From contig UQHJ01000004.1 of assembly GCA_900540885.1 (NCBI GenBank), positions 10,418 through 74,417 of the forward strand: 64,000 nt of DNA, written 5' to 3'. The position numbers and the translations under genes were made by a program. The stretch's first letter is position 1. Each line of letters opens with the position of its first letter. Below the pieces are notes generated by a model. The model was given only the letters and a program-made list of their open reading frames with translations. It did no database searches and was not told the DNA's origin. This DNA comes from an uncultured Prevotella sp. GTDB taxonomy: Bacteria; Bacteroidota; Bacteroidia; Bacteroidales; Bacteroidaceae. This document shows positions 1 to 8,461 of this stretch, piece by piece.

Positions 1-701
1 GTTTTATGGATATGGTCATCATGCAATATAGTGCACCTTATTTAGATGCTTTAATAAGGTATGATAAAGCATTAAAGCAGCGCAACGCATTGCTGAAGCA
101 AGATGAAGAACCAGATGAGAATGTGATGACTGTGTTAGAGGAGATGATGTCGGTTAGCGGTCAAGTGATATATGAGGAGCGCAAGGAGTTTGTAACAGCG
201 TTCTTGCCGATATTCCTTCATCTTTATCAGCGTCTCTCAGATAATAAGAGTGAAGTAGTTGACATTCGCTATACAAGTCATGGAGATAGGGGTGAACTCT
301 TCCCTCAGTTGAAAAGTTGGCGTGCTAAGGAGCGCATTGTTGGTTATTCTTTGCATGGTATGCATAAAGATGATTTAGAACTGACACTAAACGGCTTCCC
401 CGTAAAGCGTGAAGCTTCGCAAGGTCAACAAAAGACGTTCTTTATTGCGATGAAACTTTCGCAATTTATCTTTTTAAAGAATAAAGGTGAACATCGTACT
501 CCTTTGTTGCTGTTAGATGATATTTTCGACAAATTAGATGCTCATCGAGTTGAACGCATTATTGACTATGTGAGTAGTCAAGATTTTGGACAAATATTTA
601 TCACTGATACGCGTAGAGATCATCTAGATAAAATTTTAGCTTCAACGCAGCAAGATTATAAGCTATTTTCAGTCGTGGAGGGGACGGTCGCTGATATATA
701 A
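1..701 (+). CDS. recF: DNA replication/repair protein RecF, 3' part (5' end outside the window)
   Basis: RecF is an SMC-like ATPase that loads RecA onto single-stranded gaps. About 232 residues are visible; the family is usually about 360-370 residues, so the N-terminal Walker A half lies before the window. Visible are the ABC-signature-like stretch SQGQQKTFFIAMKLSQF, the Walker B/D-loop LLLLDDIFDKLDAHR, and the downstream switch segment FITDTRRDHL, all in RecF order near the C-terminus. The frame is open to the first base, so the ATG at position 6 is internal and not the start. The gene is followed by a long repeat-rich gap, not by another gene of a dna operon. Confidence 0.93.
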   Translation, partial: FMDMVIMQYSAPYLDALIRYDKALKQRNALLKQDEEPDENVMTVLEEMMSVSGQVIYEERKEFVTAFLPIFLHLYQRLSDNKSEVVDIRYTSHGDRGELFPQLKSWRAKERIVGYSLHGMHKDDLELTLNGFPVKREASQGQQKTFFIAMKLSQFIFLKNKGEHRTPLLLLDDIFDKLDAHRVERIIDYVSSQDFGQIFITDTRRDHLDKILASTQQDYKLFSVVEGTVADI

Positions 702-888
702 AGGTATATACGCTTGCATGATTGCAAAGATAAATAGTGGACCGGTAATGTTCGCTTACGTGTATTTACCTATCGGTGTTTTTGCTTTCATGTTTCAGCC
801 GTAGGTTTTAATGTGTTGATAATCAAGCTATTAAGATGATGAAACTAAGTCTTACGATGTTTCATTTTTTGTTTCAACGTTTCATGTT

Positions 889-995
889 AAAAACACTGTG
901 GGAGAAAATCAAAAACACTGTGGGAGCGATTTCAAAACACTGAGGGAGCGATTCAAAAACACTGTGGGAGCGCACAATCGCTCCCTCAGTGTTTT
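889..995. repeat. Short direct repeats AAAACACTGTGGGAG ending in a hairpin
   Basis: Four copies of AAAACACTG(T/A)GGGAG, the later ones followed by CG, begin near 889, 911, 934 and 955. The last is followed by its reverse complement (979-995), so 955-972 and 979-995 form a stem with a loop of about 6 bases. The flanks (840-1060) hold several GTTTCA/TGAAAC words in both orientations. The array could terminate recF transcription. There is no CRISPR-like spacer structure. Confidence 0.7.
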
Positions 996-1142
996 ATAGG
1001 GTGAAACATGAAACTTAAAGTGAAACATTCAAGTGTAATGTTTCACTTTTCTATCTGATTGATTTTCAATAAGTTATAAAGAAAAATGAAACATGAAAGA
1101 TAAAACGAAGTATTGAAAATGTTGTATAGAAAATACGTACAA

Positions 1143-1386
1143 AAACTGCAATTTAGACATCAATGAACATTAAGGCGCGCTTCGCGCTTTTTTTTAACAT
1201 TAATGCTTCATTAATCTTTTTCATTAATCTTTCCATTAAAGACATAGGAATAGAATTTGTTCAATGGTAGACTATAGAACAAGATTAATGGAAAGATTAA
1301 TGGTCGATTAATGAAGCATTAATGTTAAAAAAAAGAGCGAAGCGCGCCTTAATGTTCATTGATGTCTTTTCGACAAATTGTAGTTT
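1143..1386. repeat. Large intergenic palindrome with AAACTGCAATTT border (element A)
   Basis: Arms at 1156-1239 and 1285-1366 are near-perfect reverse complements, about 80 bases each, with a loop of about 45 bases. Each arm contains GCGCGCTTCGCGC-type sequence, which can form its own small hairpin. Outside the arms the ends are AAACTGCAATTT (1143-1154) and the imperfect complement AAATTGTAGTTT (1375-1386). The same border opens elements at 23542, 38082, 53453 and 63888, although the inner sequence here is different. No coding potential was seen. The element ends about 50 bases before the guaA promoter. Confidence 0.85.
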
Positions 1387-1406
1387 ATCTTAACTCTGCG
1401 GCTCGG

Positions 1407-1467
1407 CAATGAAAATGAAAGTTTTTTGACTTTCATTTTGCATTGCGCTCGCCTTGCACTATCTTTG
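1407..1467 (+). promoter_or_regulatory. guaA promoter (TTTG / TATCTTTG) preceded by a hairpin
   Basis: TTTG at 1437-1440 and TATCTTTG at 1460-1467 are separated by 19 bases, matching the Bacteroidetes primary sigma factor consensus (-33 TTTG, -7 TAnnTTTG). Transcription would start near 1474, about 19 bases before the ATG at 1493. An AT-rich inverted repeat (1407-1422 with 1429-1445) overlaps the -33 region and may be a terminator of upstream transcription or a control site. Confidence 0.75.
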
Positions 1468-1492
1468 CATACAGAAACATAACTATTTCCGT

Positions 1493-3103
1493 ATGCAACA
1501 GAAAATCATTATTCTCGATTTCGGCTCACAAACGACGCAACTCATAGGTCGTCGCTTGCGCGAACTCGACACGTTCTGCGAAATTCTACCTTATAATAAG
1601 TTTCCTCACGATGACGAGTCTGTGATAGGTGTTATCCTCTCGGGTTCTCCTTACAGTGTATATGATCCAGAGGCTTTCAAGGTTGATTTAAGTCAAATCC
1701 GTGGTAAATATCCTATTCTTGGTATTTGCTATGGTGCACAATATATGGCTCAACTCTATGGTGGTAAAGTCGAACCAGCAGGCAGTCGTGAGTATGGTCG
1801 CGCAAATCTCGAAACGTTCGAACATGAAAATCCTTTGTTTAAGGGTTTTGATGAAAACTCACAAGTGTGGATGAGTCATGGCGACACAATTACAGCCATA
1901 CCCGAAGGATTCCATTGTATTGCTTCCACCTCAAAGGTAAAGTATGCAGCCTATCAAGCAGATAATGAAAAACTTTGGGGTGTACAATTCCACCCAGAGG
2001 TGTTCCACTCATTACAAGGCACGCAATTGCTTAAAAACTTTGTAGTCGACATATGTGGTAGCCGTCAAGATTGGAGTCCTGCCTCATTTGTTGATACCAC
2101 GGTTGCAGAATTGAAAGCACAATTGGGAGATGATAAAGTAATCCTTGGCCTCTCTGGTGGCGTAGATAGCTCAGTTGCAGCTGTATTGCTCCACAAGGCA
2201 ATTGGTAATAATCTTACTTGTATCTTCGTAGACCATGGTATGTTGCGCAAAAATGAGTTCCGCGATGTAATGAACGACTACAAGTGCTTAGGCTTGAATG
2301 TAATAGGCGTTGATGCAAGTGAAAAGTTCTTTGCTGACTTGGCCGGTGTTACCGACCCAGAGCAGAAACGCAAAATTATTGGTCGCGACTTTGTAGAAGT
2401 GTTCAATGCAGAGGCTAAGAAACAGACAGGAGCTAAGTGGTTAGCACAAGGTACAATCTACCCTGACCGCATTGAATCATTAAATATTACGGGAAAGGTA
2501 ATCAAGAGTCATCATAACGTAGGCGGATTGCCTAAGGAAATGAACTTACAACTTTGCGAACCATTAAAATGGTTGTTTAAGGACGAGGTGCGTCGTGTAG
2601 GTCGTTCAATGGGTATGCCAGAACATTTGATTACTCGTCACCCCTTCCCCGGTCCTGGTTTAGCCGTTCGTATATTAGGAGATATTACACCAGAGAAGGT
2701 TCGCATACTACAAGATGCTGACGACATCTACATCCGTGGCTTGCGCGACTATAAGGTGAAACTTTCAGGCGAAGAAGCACGTCGCGTCTTAGCAGCAGGC
2801 GTCCCCGCCGATATGCAAAATGGCGAAATAGAAGTAAGCCTTTACGACCAAATATGGCAAGCAGGCACCGTATTACTTTCAACCGTTCGTTCGGTAGGTG
2901 TAATGGGTGATGAGCGTACGTACGAACACCCCGTAGCCTTACGTGCAGTGACAAGCACTGATGCGATGACTGCCGACTGGGCTCACTTGCCTTATGACTT
3001 TATGGCAAAGGTGTCGAATGACATTATCAATCACGTTAAAGGTGTAAACCGCGTATGCTACGATATCTCGTCAAAGCCACCTTCAACAATTGAGTGGGAA
3101 TAG
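1493..3103 (+). CDS. guaA: GMP synthase (glutamine-hydrolysing)
   Basis: Converts XMP to GMP using glutamine and ATP, the last step of guanine nucleotide synthesis in the cytosol. The product is 536 residues. It has an N-terminal class I glutamine amidotransferase domain ([15 protein letters not shown], nucleophile Cys in [10 protein letters not shown], His/Glu in QFHPEV), then the ATP pyrophosphatase domain with the P-loop LSGGVDSS, and the C-terminal dimerisation domain with HPFPGPGL and the terminal KPPSTIEWE. The reading frame is open upstream from a TTG at 1454, but the -7 box at 1460-1467 lies inside that extension, so ATG 1493 is taken as the start. It stands alone as a transcription unit. 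Confidence 0.97.
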   Translation: MQQKIIILDFGSQTTQLIGRRLRELDTFCEILPYNKFPHDDESVIGVILSGSPYSVYDPEAFKVDLSQIRGKYPILGICYGAQYMAQLYGGKVEPAGSREYGRANLETFEHENPLFKGFDENSQVWMSHGDTITAIPEGFHCIASTSKVKYAAYQADNEKLWGVQFHPEVFHSLQGTQLLKNFVVDICGSRQDWSPASFVDTTVAELKAQLGDDKVILGLSGGVDSSVAAVLLHKAIGNNLTCIFVDHGMLRKNEFRDVMNDYKCLGLNVIGVDASEKFFADLAGVTDPEQKRKIIGRDFVEVFNAEAKKQTGAKWLAQGTIYPDRIESLNITGKVIKSHHNVGGLPKEMNLQLCEPLKWLFKDEVRRVGRSMGMPEHLITRHPFPGPGLAVRILGDITPEKVRILQDADDIYIRGLRDYKVKLSGEEARRVLAAGVPADMQNGEIEVSLYDQIWQAGTVLLSTVRSVGVMGDERTYEHPVALRAVTSTDAMTADWAHLPYDFMAKVSNDIINHVKGVNRVCYDISSKPPSTIEWE

Positions 3104-3362
3104 GCGAAGATAGATAGAAAGAAATTTTCAACAGAAACGGATTTAATTCAAAGAAGAAAAGTAAGGGACTTGTTGACGAACAAAATGTTGGTCGACAAAT
3201 CCCCTTTCTTGTGTCAGATAAGATATCTTTTGATAGATAGGAATCGGTTCGGTAATGAAGATTTTTTGACTTTCATATAGTATTGTCCTGTGTGATTTTT
3301 TTCGTACTGATATTATACTTTTATAGCCAATATGGTTAGAGTAGAAAGTCTTTATTTATTAG

Positions 3363-3530
3363 AGGTGTTCTAAAAAAAGTTTTTAGAATGTTCTAATTCT
3401 GTTGCTTGATCTGTGCCCTTTCTAAAGTGCATTTTTGTAAGTAATCAGTCTATAATTCGCCATGTTCCTACGTTTATTAAAAGTGTACTTCCGATAGTGC
3501 ACAAATCAATATACTATAAATTTTAGTTCT
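3363..3530. mobile_element. Decayed copy of the 181-bp MITE, in the guaA / R-M island gap
   Basis: The stretch aligns by eye over most of its length with the 181-bp element at 24860 and 48237. It begins GAGGTGTTCTAAAAA, carries AAAGTGCATTTTTGTAAGT in the middle, and near its end has ACTTCCGATAGTGCACAAATC, where the intact copies read ACTTCCGATAGCGCACAAATC. It is diverged and its right terminal repeat is not recognisable. The rest of the 3104-3617 gap is AT-rich. It has an inverted repeat just after guaA (GGGACTTGTTGACGAAC with a later GTCGACAAATCCCC) that could terminate guaA. No gene was seen. Confidence 0.6.
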
Positions 3531-3617
3531 CTCCCCTTATTAAGGGAATATGCTTATGTATTAGAACTTGAAGGTGTTTTAGGTGTGCTTAGTGTCTACG
3601 TTTAAAAGGAAATATAA

Positions 3618-4637
3618 ATGCGTTATATAGGAAGTAAGGTATTAATGCTAGATCGAATAGGCAGTGTGATAAGTGATTTTACTGAGGACGTCCAGTCTGT
3701 TACGGATGTGTTTTCGGGTACAGGTGTTGTCGCAAGATACTTCAAGAAACATGCGTATTCGGTATATGCTAATGATTTACTTTATTTTTCTTATGTCCTA
3801 AATAAGGGATTTTTAGAGATGAATACTCCGATTACTAAGCAAGTGAGAGATATGGTAGATTATTTAAATAATTTATCTCCTCAAAATGCTTCTTGGTTTG
3901 ACTTAGGTAGTGCCTTTATCTACCAAAATTATTCTCCTTCGGAGTATTCGAAACGTATGTATTTCCAAAGTAGTAATGCATTGAAAATAGATTTAATAAG
4001 GCAGGCGATAGAAAGGTTGAAAGATGAAATATCAGAAGTAGAATATTTCTACCTGCTTAGTTTATTGATTAATGCAGTACCATCTGTGTCAAATATAACT
4101 GGAACCTATGGAGCATATTTAAAATTCTGGGATAAAAGGACCTATAATCCATTAGTTCTGCAGGAGAAGAAAATTGAATTGTGTACAACTAATTGTAGAT
4201 GTTATAATATGAATGCCATTGATCTGGCCAATGTTGTTAAGTCTGATTTGATGTATTTAGATCCGCCTTACAATGGACGACAGTATATGTCAAATTATCA
4301 TTTGTTGGAAACAATAGCGAAATATGATTATCCAACAATTAAGGGTGTTACGGGTATGCGTGTAGATCCAGAGAAAATGTCTGATTTCTGCAAAAAAAGT
4401 AAAGCAGAGGAGGCATTTAGAGAATTGTTAGGTTCTTTGAATTGTAAGTATATTCTATTGTCCTACAATAATGAGAGCTTATTATCGACAGAGAAAATGA
4501 CACAGATCGTTTGTGAAGCTGGTGATCCTCGGACATTTAAGCTTTTAGAATATGACCATCGTCGTTATAAGAACAAAATTCCTAATAATAAAATTGGGCT
4601 TAAAGAACAATTGTATTTTATAAAGAAAGCAAAATGA
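3618..4637 (+). CDS. D12-class adenine-specific DNA methyltransferase, like the N-terminal half of M.FokI
   Basis: An N6-adenine methyltransferase expected to protect one strand of the recognition site of the neighbouring endonuclease. The product is 339 residues. The start MRYIGSK and the SAM-binding motif I DVFSGTGVV (Asp30) come first and the catalytic motif IV DPPYNGRQY (Asp215) later, which is the alpha order of the MethyltransfD12/Dam family. Stretches such as KRMYF, ISGTYGAYLK-like TGTYGAYLKFWDKR and NYHLLETIA resemble what I recall of the N-terminal domain of M.FokI. The start ATG 3618 has an AAAGGA sequence 7-8 bases upstream, one of the few plausible ribosome sites here. The stop overlaps the next methylase start by 4 bases. 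The gene is clearly more AT-rich than guaA, suggesting horizontal acquisition. Confidence 0.88.
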   Translation: MRYIGSKVLMLDRIGSVISDFTEDVQSVTDVFSGTGVVARYFKKHAYSVYANDLLYFSYVLNKGFLEMNTPITKQVRDMVDYLNNLSPQNASWFDLGSAFIYQNYSPSEYSKRMYFQSSNALKIDLIRQAIERLKDEISEVEYFYLLSLLINAVPSVSNITGTYGAYLKFWDKRTYNPLVLQEKKIELCTTNCRCYNMNAIDLANVVKSDLMYLDPPYNGRQYMSNYHLLETIAKYDYPTIKGVTGMRVDPEKMSDFCKKSKAEEAFRELLGSLNCKYILLSYNNESLLSTEKMTQIVCEAGDPRTFKLLEYDHRRYKNKIPNNKIGLKEQLYFIKKAK

Positions 4638-5470
4638 TAAAGTCACCCCTTAATTATATAGGAGGCAAATATAGATTGCTGTCGCAAATAGTTCCCCTAT
4701 TTCCGTCGCAGGTTCATACTTTTGTGGATTTGTTTGCGGGGGGGCTTGATGTGTCTATTAATGTGCGAGCAGAACATGTAATATGTAATGATATTAATTA
4801 CCATGTAATAGGACTCTATAAGTATATTCGAAGTAGTAGTATTAATGATTTGTTGACAGCGATAGAAGCTATTATTAATAAATATCAGTTGTCTAAGCAA
4901 AATCGTGAAGGATATAATAAACTTCGCTCTGACTATAATGAAACTTTTGATCCATTAAGACTTTTCATGCTTGTATGTTATGGTTTTAATCATCAAATTA
5001 GATTTAACAATAAAGGGAAGTTCAATAACCCATTTGGCATGAACAGAAGTTCTTTTAATGTTAGTATAGAGCGTAATCTAAGGCTGATGCATAAAGTGAT
5101 TGCTAAATTTGATTTACATTCTGTGAATTTTAGAGATTTTGATTTATCTTTTATGAAAAATCAAGATTTTTTGTATGCAGACCCTCCGTATTTAATTTCT
5201 TGTGGTACGTACAATGACGGAAAGAGAGGCTTTGAGGGTTGGTGTAGTGAAGATGATGCTATTCTTTTTGAAAAATTAGATTATTTAAATGATCGAGGTG
5301 TAAAATTTGCTTTATCTAATATGGTTTATCATAAGGGTATTGTTAATGAGCCTTTGATGCAATGGTCTGAAAAATATCATGTACATCAATTAAATGTAAA
5401 TTATTCTAATTCTAATTATCATGCAAAGATAGGTGCTACGAAGGAAGTATTAATAACGAATTATAGATAG
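4634..5470 (+). CDS. D12-class adenine-specific DNA methyltransferase (second, opposite-strand partner)
   Basis: A 278-residue member of the same family. Its N-terminus SPLNYIGGKYRLL is the Dam-type PLxxxGGK motif, motif I is DLFAGG (near Asp32), and the catalytic motif is ADPPYLIS (Asp183). It starts with ATGA overlapping the previous gene and ends 3 bases before the endonuclease, so the genes are translationally coupled. In the FokI system two such domains are fused in one protein and each methylates one strand of the asymmetric site; here they are two separate genes. The assignment of this one to the second strand is inference from that architecture. Confidence 0.88.
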   Translation: MIKSPLNYIGGKYRLLSQIVPLFPSQVHTFVDLFAGGLDVSINVRAEHVICNDINYHVIGLYKYIRSSSINDLLTAIEAIINKYQLSKQNREGYNKLRSDYNETFDPLRLFMLVCYGFNHQIRFNNKGKFNNPFGMNRSSFNVSIERNLRLMHKVIAKFDLHSVNFRDFDLSFMKNQDFLYADPPYLISCGTYNDGKRGFEGWCSEDDAILFEKLDYLNDRGVKFALSNMVYHKGIVNEPLMQWSEKYHVHQLNVNYSNSNYHAKIGATKEVLITNYR

Positions 5471-5473
5471 TTT

Positions 5474-7252
5474 ATGGCAAAAAGGACTTTTGGTTGGATT
5501 CAAAATCCATCTTCTATAGAAAATTTAAAACGAGTTGTAGGAATTTTTGTTGCAAAGTCAAAGTTTTATGAAGAGTTAATGTCAGTGAAACTTCCTCTCT
5601 TACGTTCGCTTGATTTATTTTCATCTCCCAGTCTTTATTTGGATTTTGTTCAGATTCTGAGAAGTAAAAAAGCAATCCCTTATGAAATGCTTAAGGGAAA
5701 AGGTGCAGGAGGTCAAGCTCGTTCTACTGCTAAATGCTCAGGTTTAGTGCAGGCAGTTCTTGATGGACAACAATTTAAAAATTATGTTTTAAATGGTGAG
5801 CCTATCAGAATTAAGAAACCTTATGTTGATGATTGGTCTGCTGATGGATTTTTAAGGTGGGCTATTTCACTTGGTTTCTTAAATTATAACTACGAGAAGG
5901 ATACTTGTGCTATTACGGCAATAGGTGAAAGGTTTGTTACAGCAAGGAGCAAATATGTTGAGGACGAAATCTTGGGTAAGGCTTTTGTGTCGTATCCGCC
6001 AATATGCCGAGTATTAAGGCTTTTGAGTGAAGAAAAGCATATGACGAAATTTGAGATAGGATCTCAATTAGGTTTTATGGATGAGGAAGGATTTACTTCT
6101 TTTCCTCAAAATATTTGGGTCCAAGCATATATGGAAGCTGATGATGATGAGAAAAAAAGGCTACGCTCAGATATAGAAGGCTCATCTGATAAATATGCAC
6201 GAATGATATGTGGTTGGTTGACTACTTTGGGTTGGGTTGTCAAGAAACCTAAGGATATAGTTGTTTCAATGGGACTAAAAGAATATAAATGTAGAATTTC
6301 ATCAGCTTTTGAAATAACAGATATTGGTTTGCAAAAATATAAAGAGTTAACAGGTAAGGAATCTAAAGCTAGGGTGCCGAAGATTGTTTATCGTGAAATG
6401 CTGGCTAGTAAAGCGCCAAATTCCGATTACCTAAGAATGAGAAGATTATTGATTCTAATCTATTTAGGTGATCATACACCTAGAACCATAGATGATATTT
6501 CTCTGTATCTAGATTCAATGGGGTTAGAAGAAACGACAACGACTATAAAAGATGATCTAATAGGCCTTGTTGGTATAGGTCTTGACATTCAGAAAGAAGG
6601 AGAATTCTATACACTTGATGATAAAATAGAAAAGTTAGTGCCATACAAGGATCTTTTAGCAAAGGGGAATACTGATGTCATAGTTGTTAAGGAGAGGGTT
6701 AGAAATAAGTTGCATTATATAAACCATAAATACTTAACATTGATAGATTATGCATTTTCTGGAAAAGACAAGTGTGTTGATTTTGAACTATATACAATGG
6801 ATTTGTTAGTAAATGAGTTAGCATTCCATGGAAAGCATCTGGGTGGAAGCCGTCGACCAGATGGATTGTTCTATTATGGGCAGAATGGAATAATTGTTGA
6901 CAATAAGGCTTATTCTAAAGGCTTTACTATAACAAGACATATGGCTGACGAGATGATTCGTTATATTCAAGAGAATAACGATAGAAGTTATGAAAGAAAT
7001 AGATCGCTTTGGTGGAATTATTTTGCTACTGATGTCAATCATTTCAATTATGTATTTGTGTCTTCATTATTTAAGGGAAAATATGGAGATATGCTAAATA
7101 ATATAAAGCAATCAACAGGTATAGATGGTTGTGTGCTTACTGTCGAGAATCTATTGTATTATGCCGATGCCATAAAAGGAAATTTAATTTCTCGTAAGGA
7201 CTTTATGCAAAAGTTTGGTGTTAATACAGAATTAGTCTACTCGATTGATTAA
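5474..7252 (+). CDS. FokI-family type IIS restriction endonuclease
   Basis: A 592-residue protein collinear with FokI (about 580 residues). It has the N-terminal recognition subdomains D1-D3 followed by the C-terminal cleavage domain. Conserved landmarks include RTFGWIQNP at the start, DGFLRWA, EGSSDKYARMI (the D2 contact helix region) and VPKIVYREMLA. The nuclease core is GKHLGGSRRPDG followed by IIVDNKAYSKG. Asp463, Asp476 and Lys478 correspond to FokI Asp450, Asp467 and Lys469 (PD-D-x-K), so the nuclease should be active. Because DNA-contact regions of FokI are retained, recognition of GGATG or a close variant, with cuts outside the site, is a reasonable inference but not proven. The gene is very AT-rich: 5521-5580 has 15 G+C in 60 bases. 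Confidence 0.93.
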   Translation: MAKRTFGWIQNPSSIENLKRVVGIFVAKSKFYEELMSVKLPLLRSLDLFSSPSLYLDFVQILRSKKAIPYEMLKGKGAGGQARSTAKCSGLVQAVLDGQQFKNYVLNGEPIRIKKPYVDDWSADGFLRWAISLGFLNYNYEKDTCAITAIGERFVTARSKYVEDEILGKAFVSYPPICRVLRLLSEEKHMTKFEIGSQLGFMDEEGFTSFPQNIWVQAYMEADDDEKKRLRSDIEGSSDKYARMICGWLTTLGWVVKKPKDIVVSMGLKEYKCRISSAFEITDIGLQKYKELTGKESKARVPKIVYREMLASKAPNSDYLRMRRLLILIYLGDHTPRTIDDISLYLDSMGLEETTTTIKDDLIGLVGIGLDIQKEGEFYTLDDKIEKLVPYKDLLAKGNTDVIVVKERVRNKLHYINHKYLTLIDYAFSGKDKCVDFELYTMDLLVNELAFHGKHLGGSRRPDGLFYYGQNGIIVDNKAYSKGFTITRHMADEMIRYIQENNDRSYERNRSLWWNYFATDVNHFNYVFVSSLFKGKYGDMLNNIKQSTGIDGCVLTVENLLYYADAIKGNLISRKDFMQKFGVNTELVYSID

Positions 7253-7258
7253 GATAAG

Positions 7259-8434
7259 ATGATAATGGAGAAATTTGAATTAAGGAATGGAGATTGTATG
7301 CAGGAGTTGTGTAAAATAGACAAACCTGTAGATATGATTTTTGCAGATCCACCATATTTCTTGTCTTCGGGAAATGGTCCTGTAAAAATAGGCAGTCGCT
7401 ATGTAAATTTTGACAAGGGAGATTGGGATAGAGTACGTTCTAAGGAAGAAATATACAGATTTAATTATCAGTGGCTTTCATTGTGTAGAAATATCTTAAA
7501 GGATTCTGGTACAATATGGGTATGCGGTACATATCACAATATCTTTGAGGTTGCGAGGTGCTTGAATGATTTAGAATATAAAATTCTAAATATGATTGTA
7601 TGGCAGAAATCAGATCCTCCCCAAACGCTGACAAATCAACGTTTCAATTTTTCGGCTGAATACATAATATGGGCACGAAAAAATGAAAGGGTACCACATT
7701 TTTTCAATTATCAGTTAATGGAGAAACTTAATAATGGAGTTCATATGCCAGATGTATGGAAATTACCTTCAGTTAGTTTATGGGAAAAAGTTTGTGGTAA
7801 GCATCCAACGCAAAAACCTCTTCGGTTACTATATCGTGTTATTTTAGCTTCAACCCGAAAGGGAGAGGTTATTCTTGATCCTTTTGCAGGTAGTTGTACA
7901 ACAGGTATTGCTGCGAATTTACTTGGAAGAAATTTCATCGGAATAGAAAAAGATAAAGAATATTGTCAATTAGGATTAAGACGAAAACTTGAGATAGAAT
8001 GTTCTGATAAGTCAAGAGAGTTGTTTATGCATATGTCAGAAAATCCAGATGAAGTACAAGTCCTTGTTAATCATGTTAGAGCAGAATCTTTCTGCTTAAT
8101 GGTAGAGAAAGGTATTACTTATTTAAGAGCAGGGGACTCTAAAGGATCTGTATTGGTTACCCCTGGATTTGAAAAAATGGGTTATGTATTGCTTCATACG
8201 AATGGAAAGAATAGTCATTTATATAAACTATGTAAAAGAGGTTGTTTTCAGATTTGGATGAAGGAAACTTTGGAAAAATATGGATTTCATCCAGAGAATG
8301 CATCTTATTATATGGTATTCCACTTTGATAATACTCAAGAAATTCCATATACTAGCAATCTTAAGCTACAACAAGGACTTAATACTTATCGCTCCAAAAT
8401 TAGGCCATTAAGTGACTTCTTGAGTTTGGAATAA
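7259..8434 (+). CDS. Third DNA methyltransferase of the island (beta class, N4-cytosine/N6-adenine type) with a C-terminal extension
   Basis: 391 residues. The catalytic motif ADPPYFLSS (Asp30) precedes the SAM-binding motif DPFAGSCTTGIA (Asp207), the permuted beta order, in contrast to the two upstream D12 enzymes. HPTQKP precedes motif I, as usual for this N6_N4_Mtase family. The methylase fold ends near residue 245; residues of about 250-391 form an extension I do not recognise, with KGSVLVTPGFEKMGYVLL and several aromatic residues. It lies 6 bases after the endonuclease on the same strand, so it is probably co-transcribed. It may methylate the same site at another base, or serve a different site. 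ATG 7265 is an alternative start two codons in. Confidence 0.85.
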   Translation: MIMEKFELRNGDCMQELCKIDKPVDMIFADPPYFLSSGNGPVKIGSRYVNFDKGDWDRVRSKEEIYRFNYQWLSLCRNILKDSGTIWVCGTYHNIFEVARCLNDLEYKILNMIVWQKSDPPQTLTNQRFNFSAEYIIWARKNERVPHFFNYQLMEKLNNGVHMPDVWKLPSVSLWEKVCGKHPTQKPLRLLYRVILASTRKGEVILDPFAGSCTTGIAANLLGRNFIGIEKDKEYCQLGLRRKLEIECSDKSRELFMHMSENPDEVQVLVNHVRAESFCLMVEKGITYLRAGDSKGSVLVTPGFEKMGYVLLHTNGKNSHLYKLCKRGCFQIWMKETLEKYGFHPENASYYMVFHFDNTQEIPYTSNLKLQQGLNTYRSKIRPLSDFLSLE

Positions 8435-8461
8435 ACGTAATTAAACTTAAGATAATTGTGA

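Noticed and set aside
889..995. Degenerate CRISPR array
   Set aside because: Repeat length about 15 with irregular tiny gaps and an inverted last copy; this is a hairpin-forming repeat.
1454..1492. N-terminal extension of GuaA from a TTG
   Set aside because: A consensus -7 box lies inside it, and GuaA proteins start at the [17 protein letters not shown] sequence.
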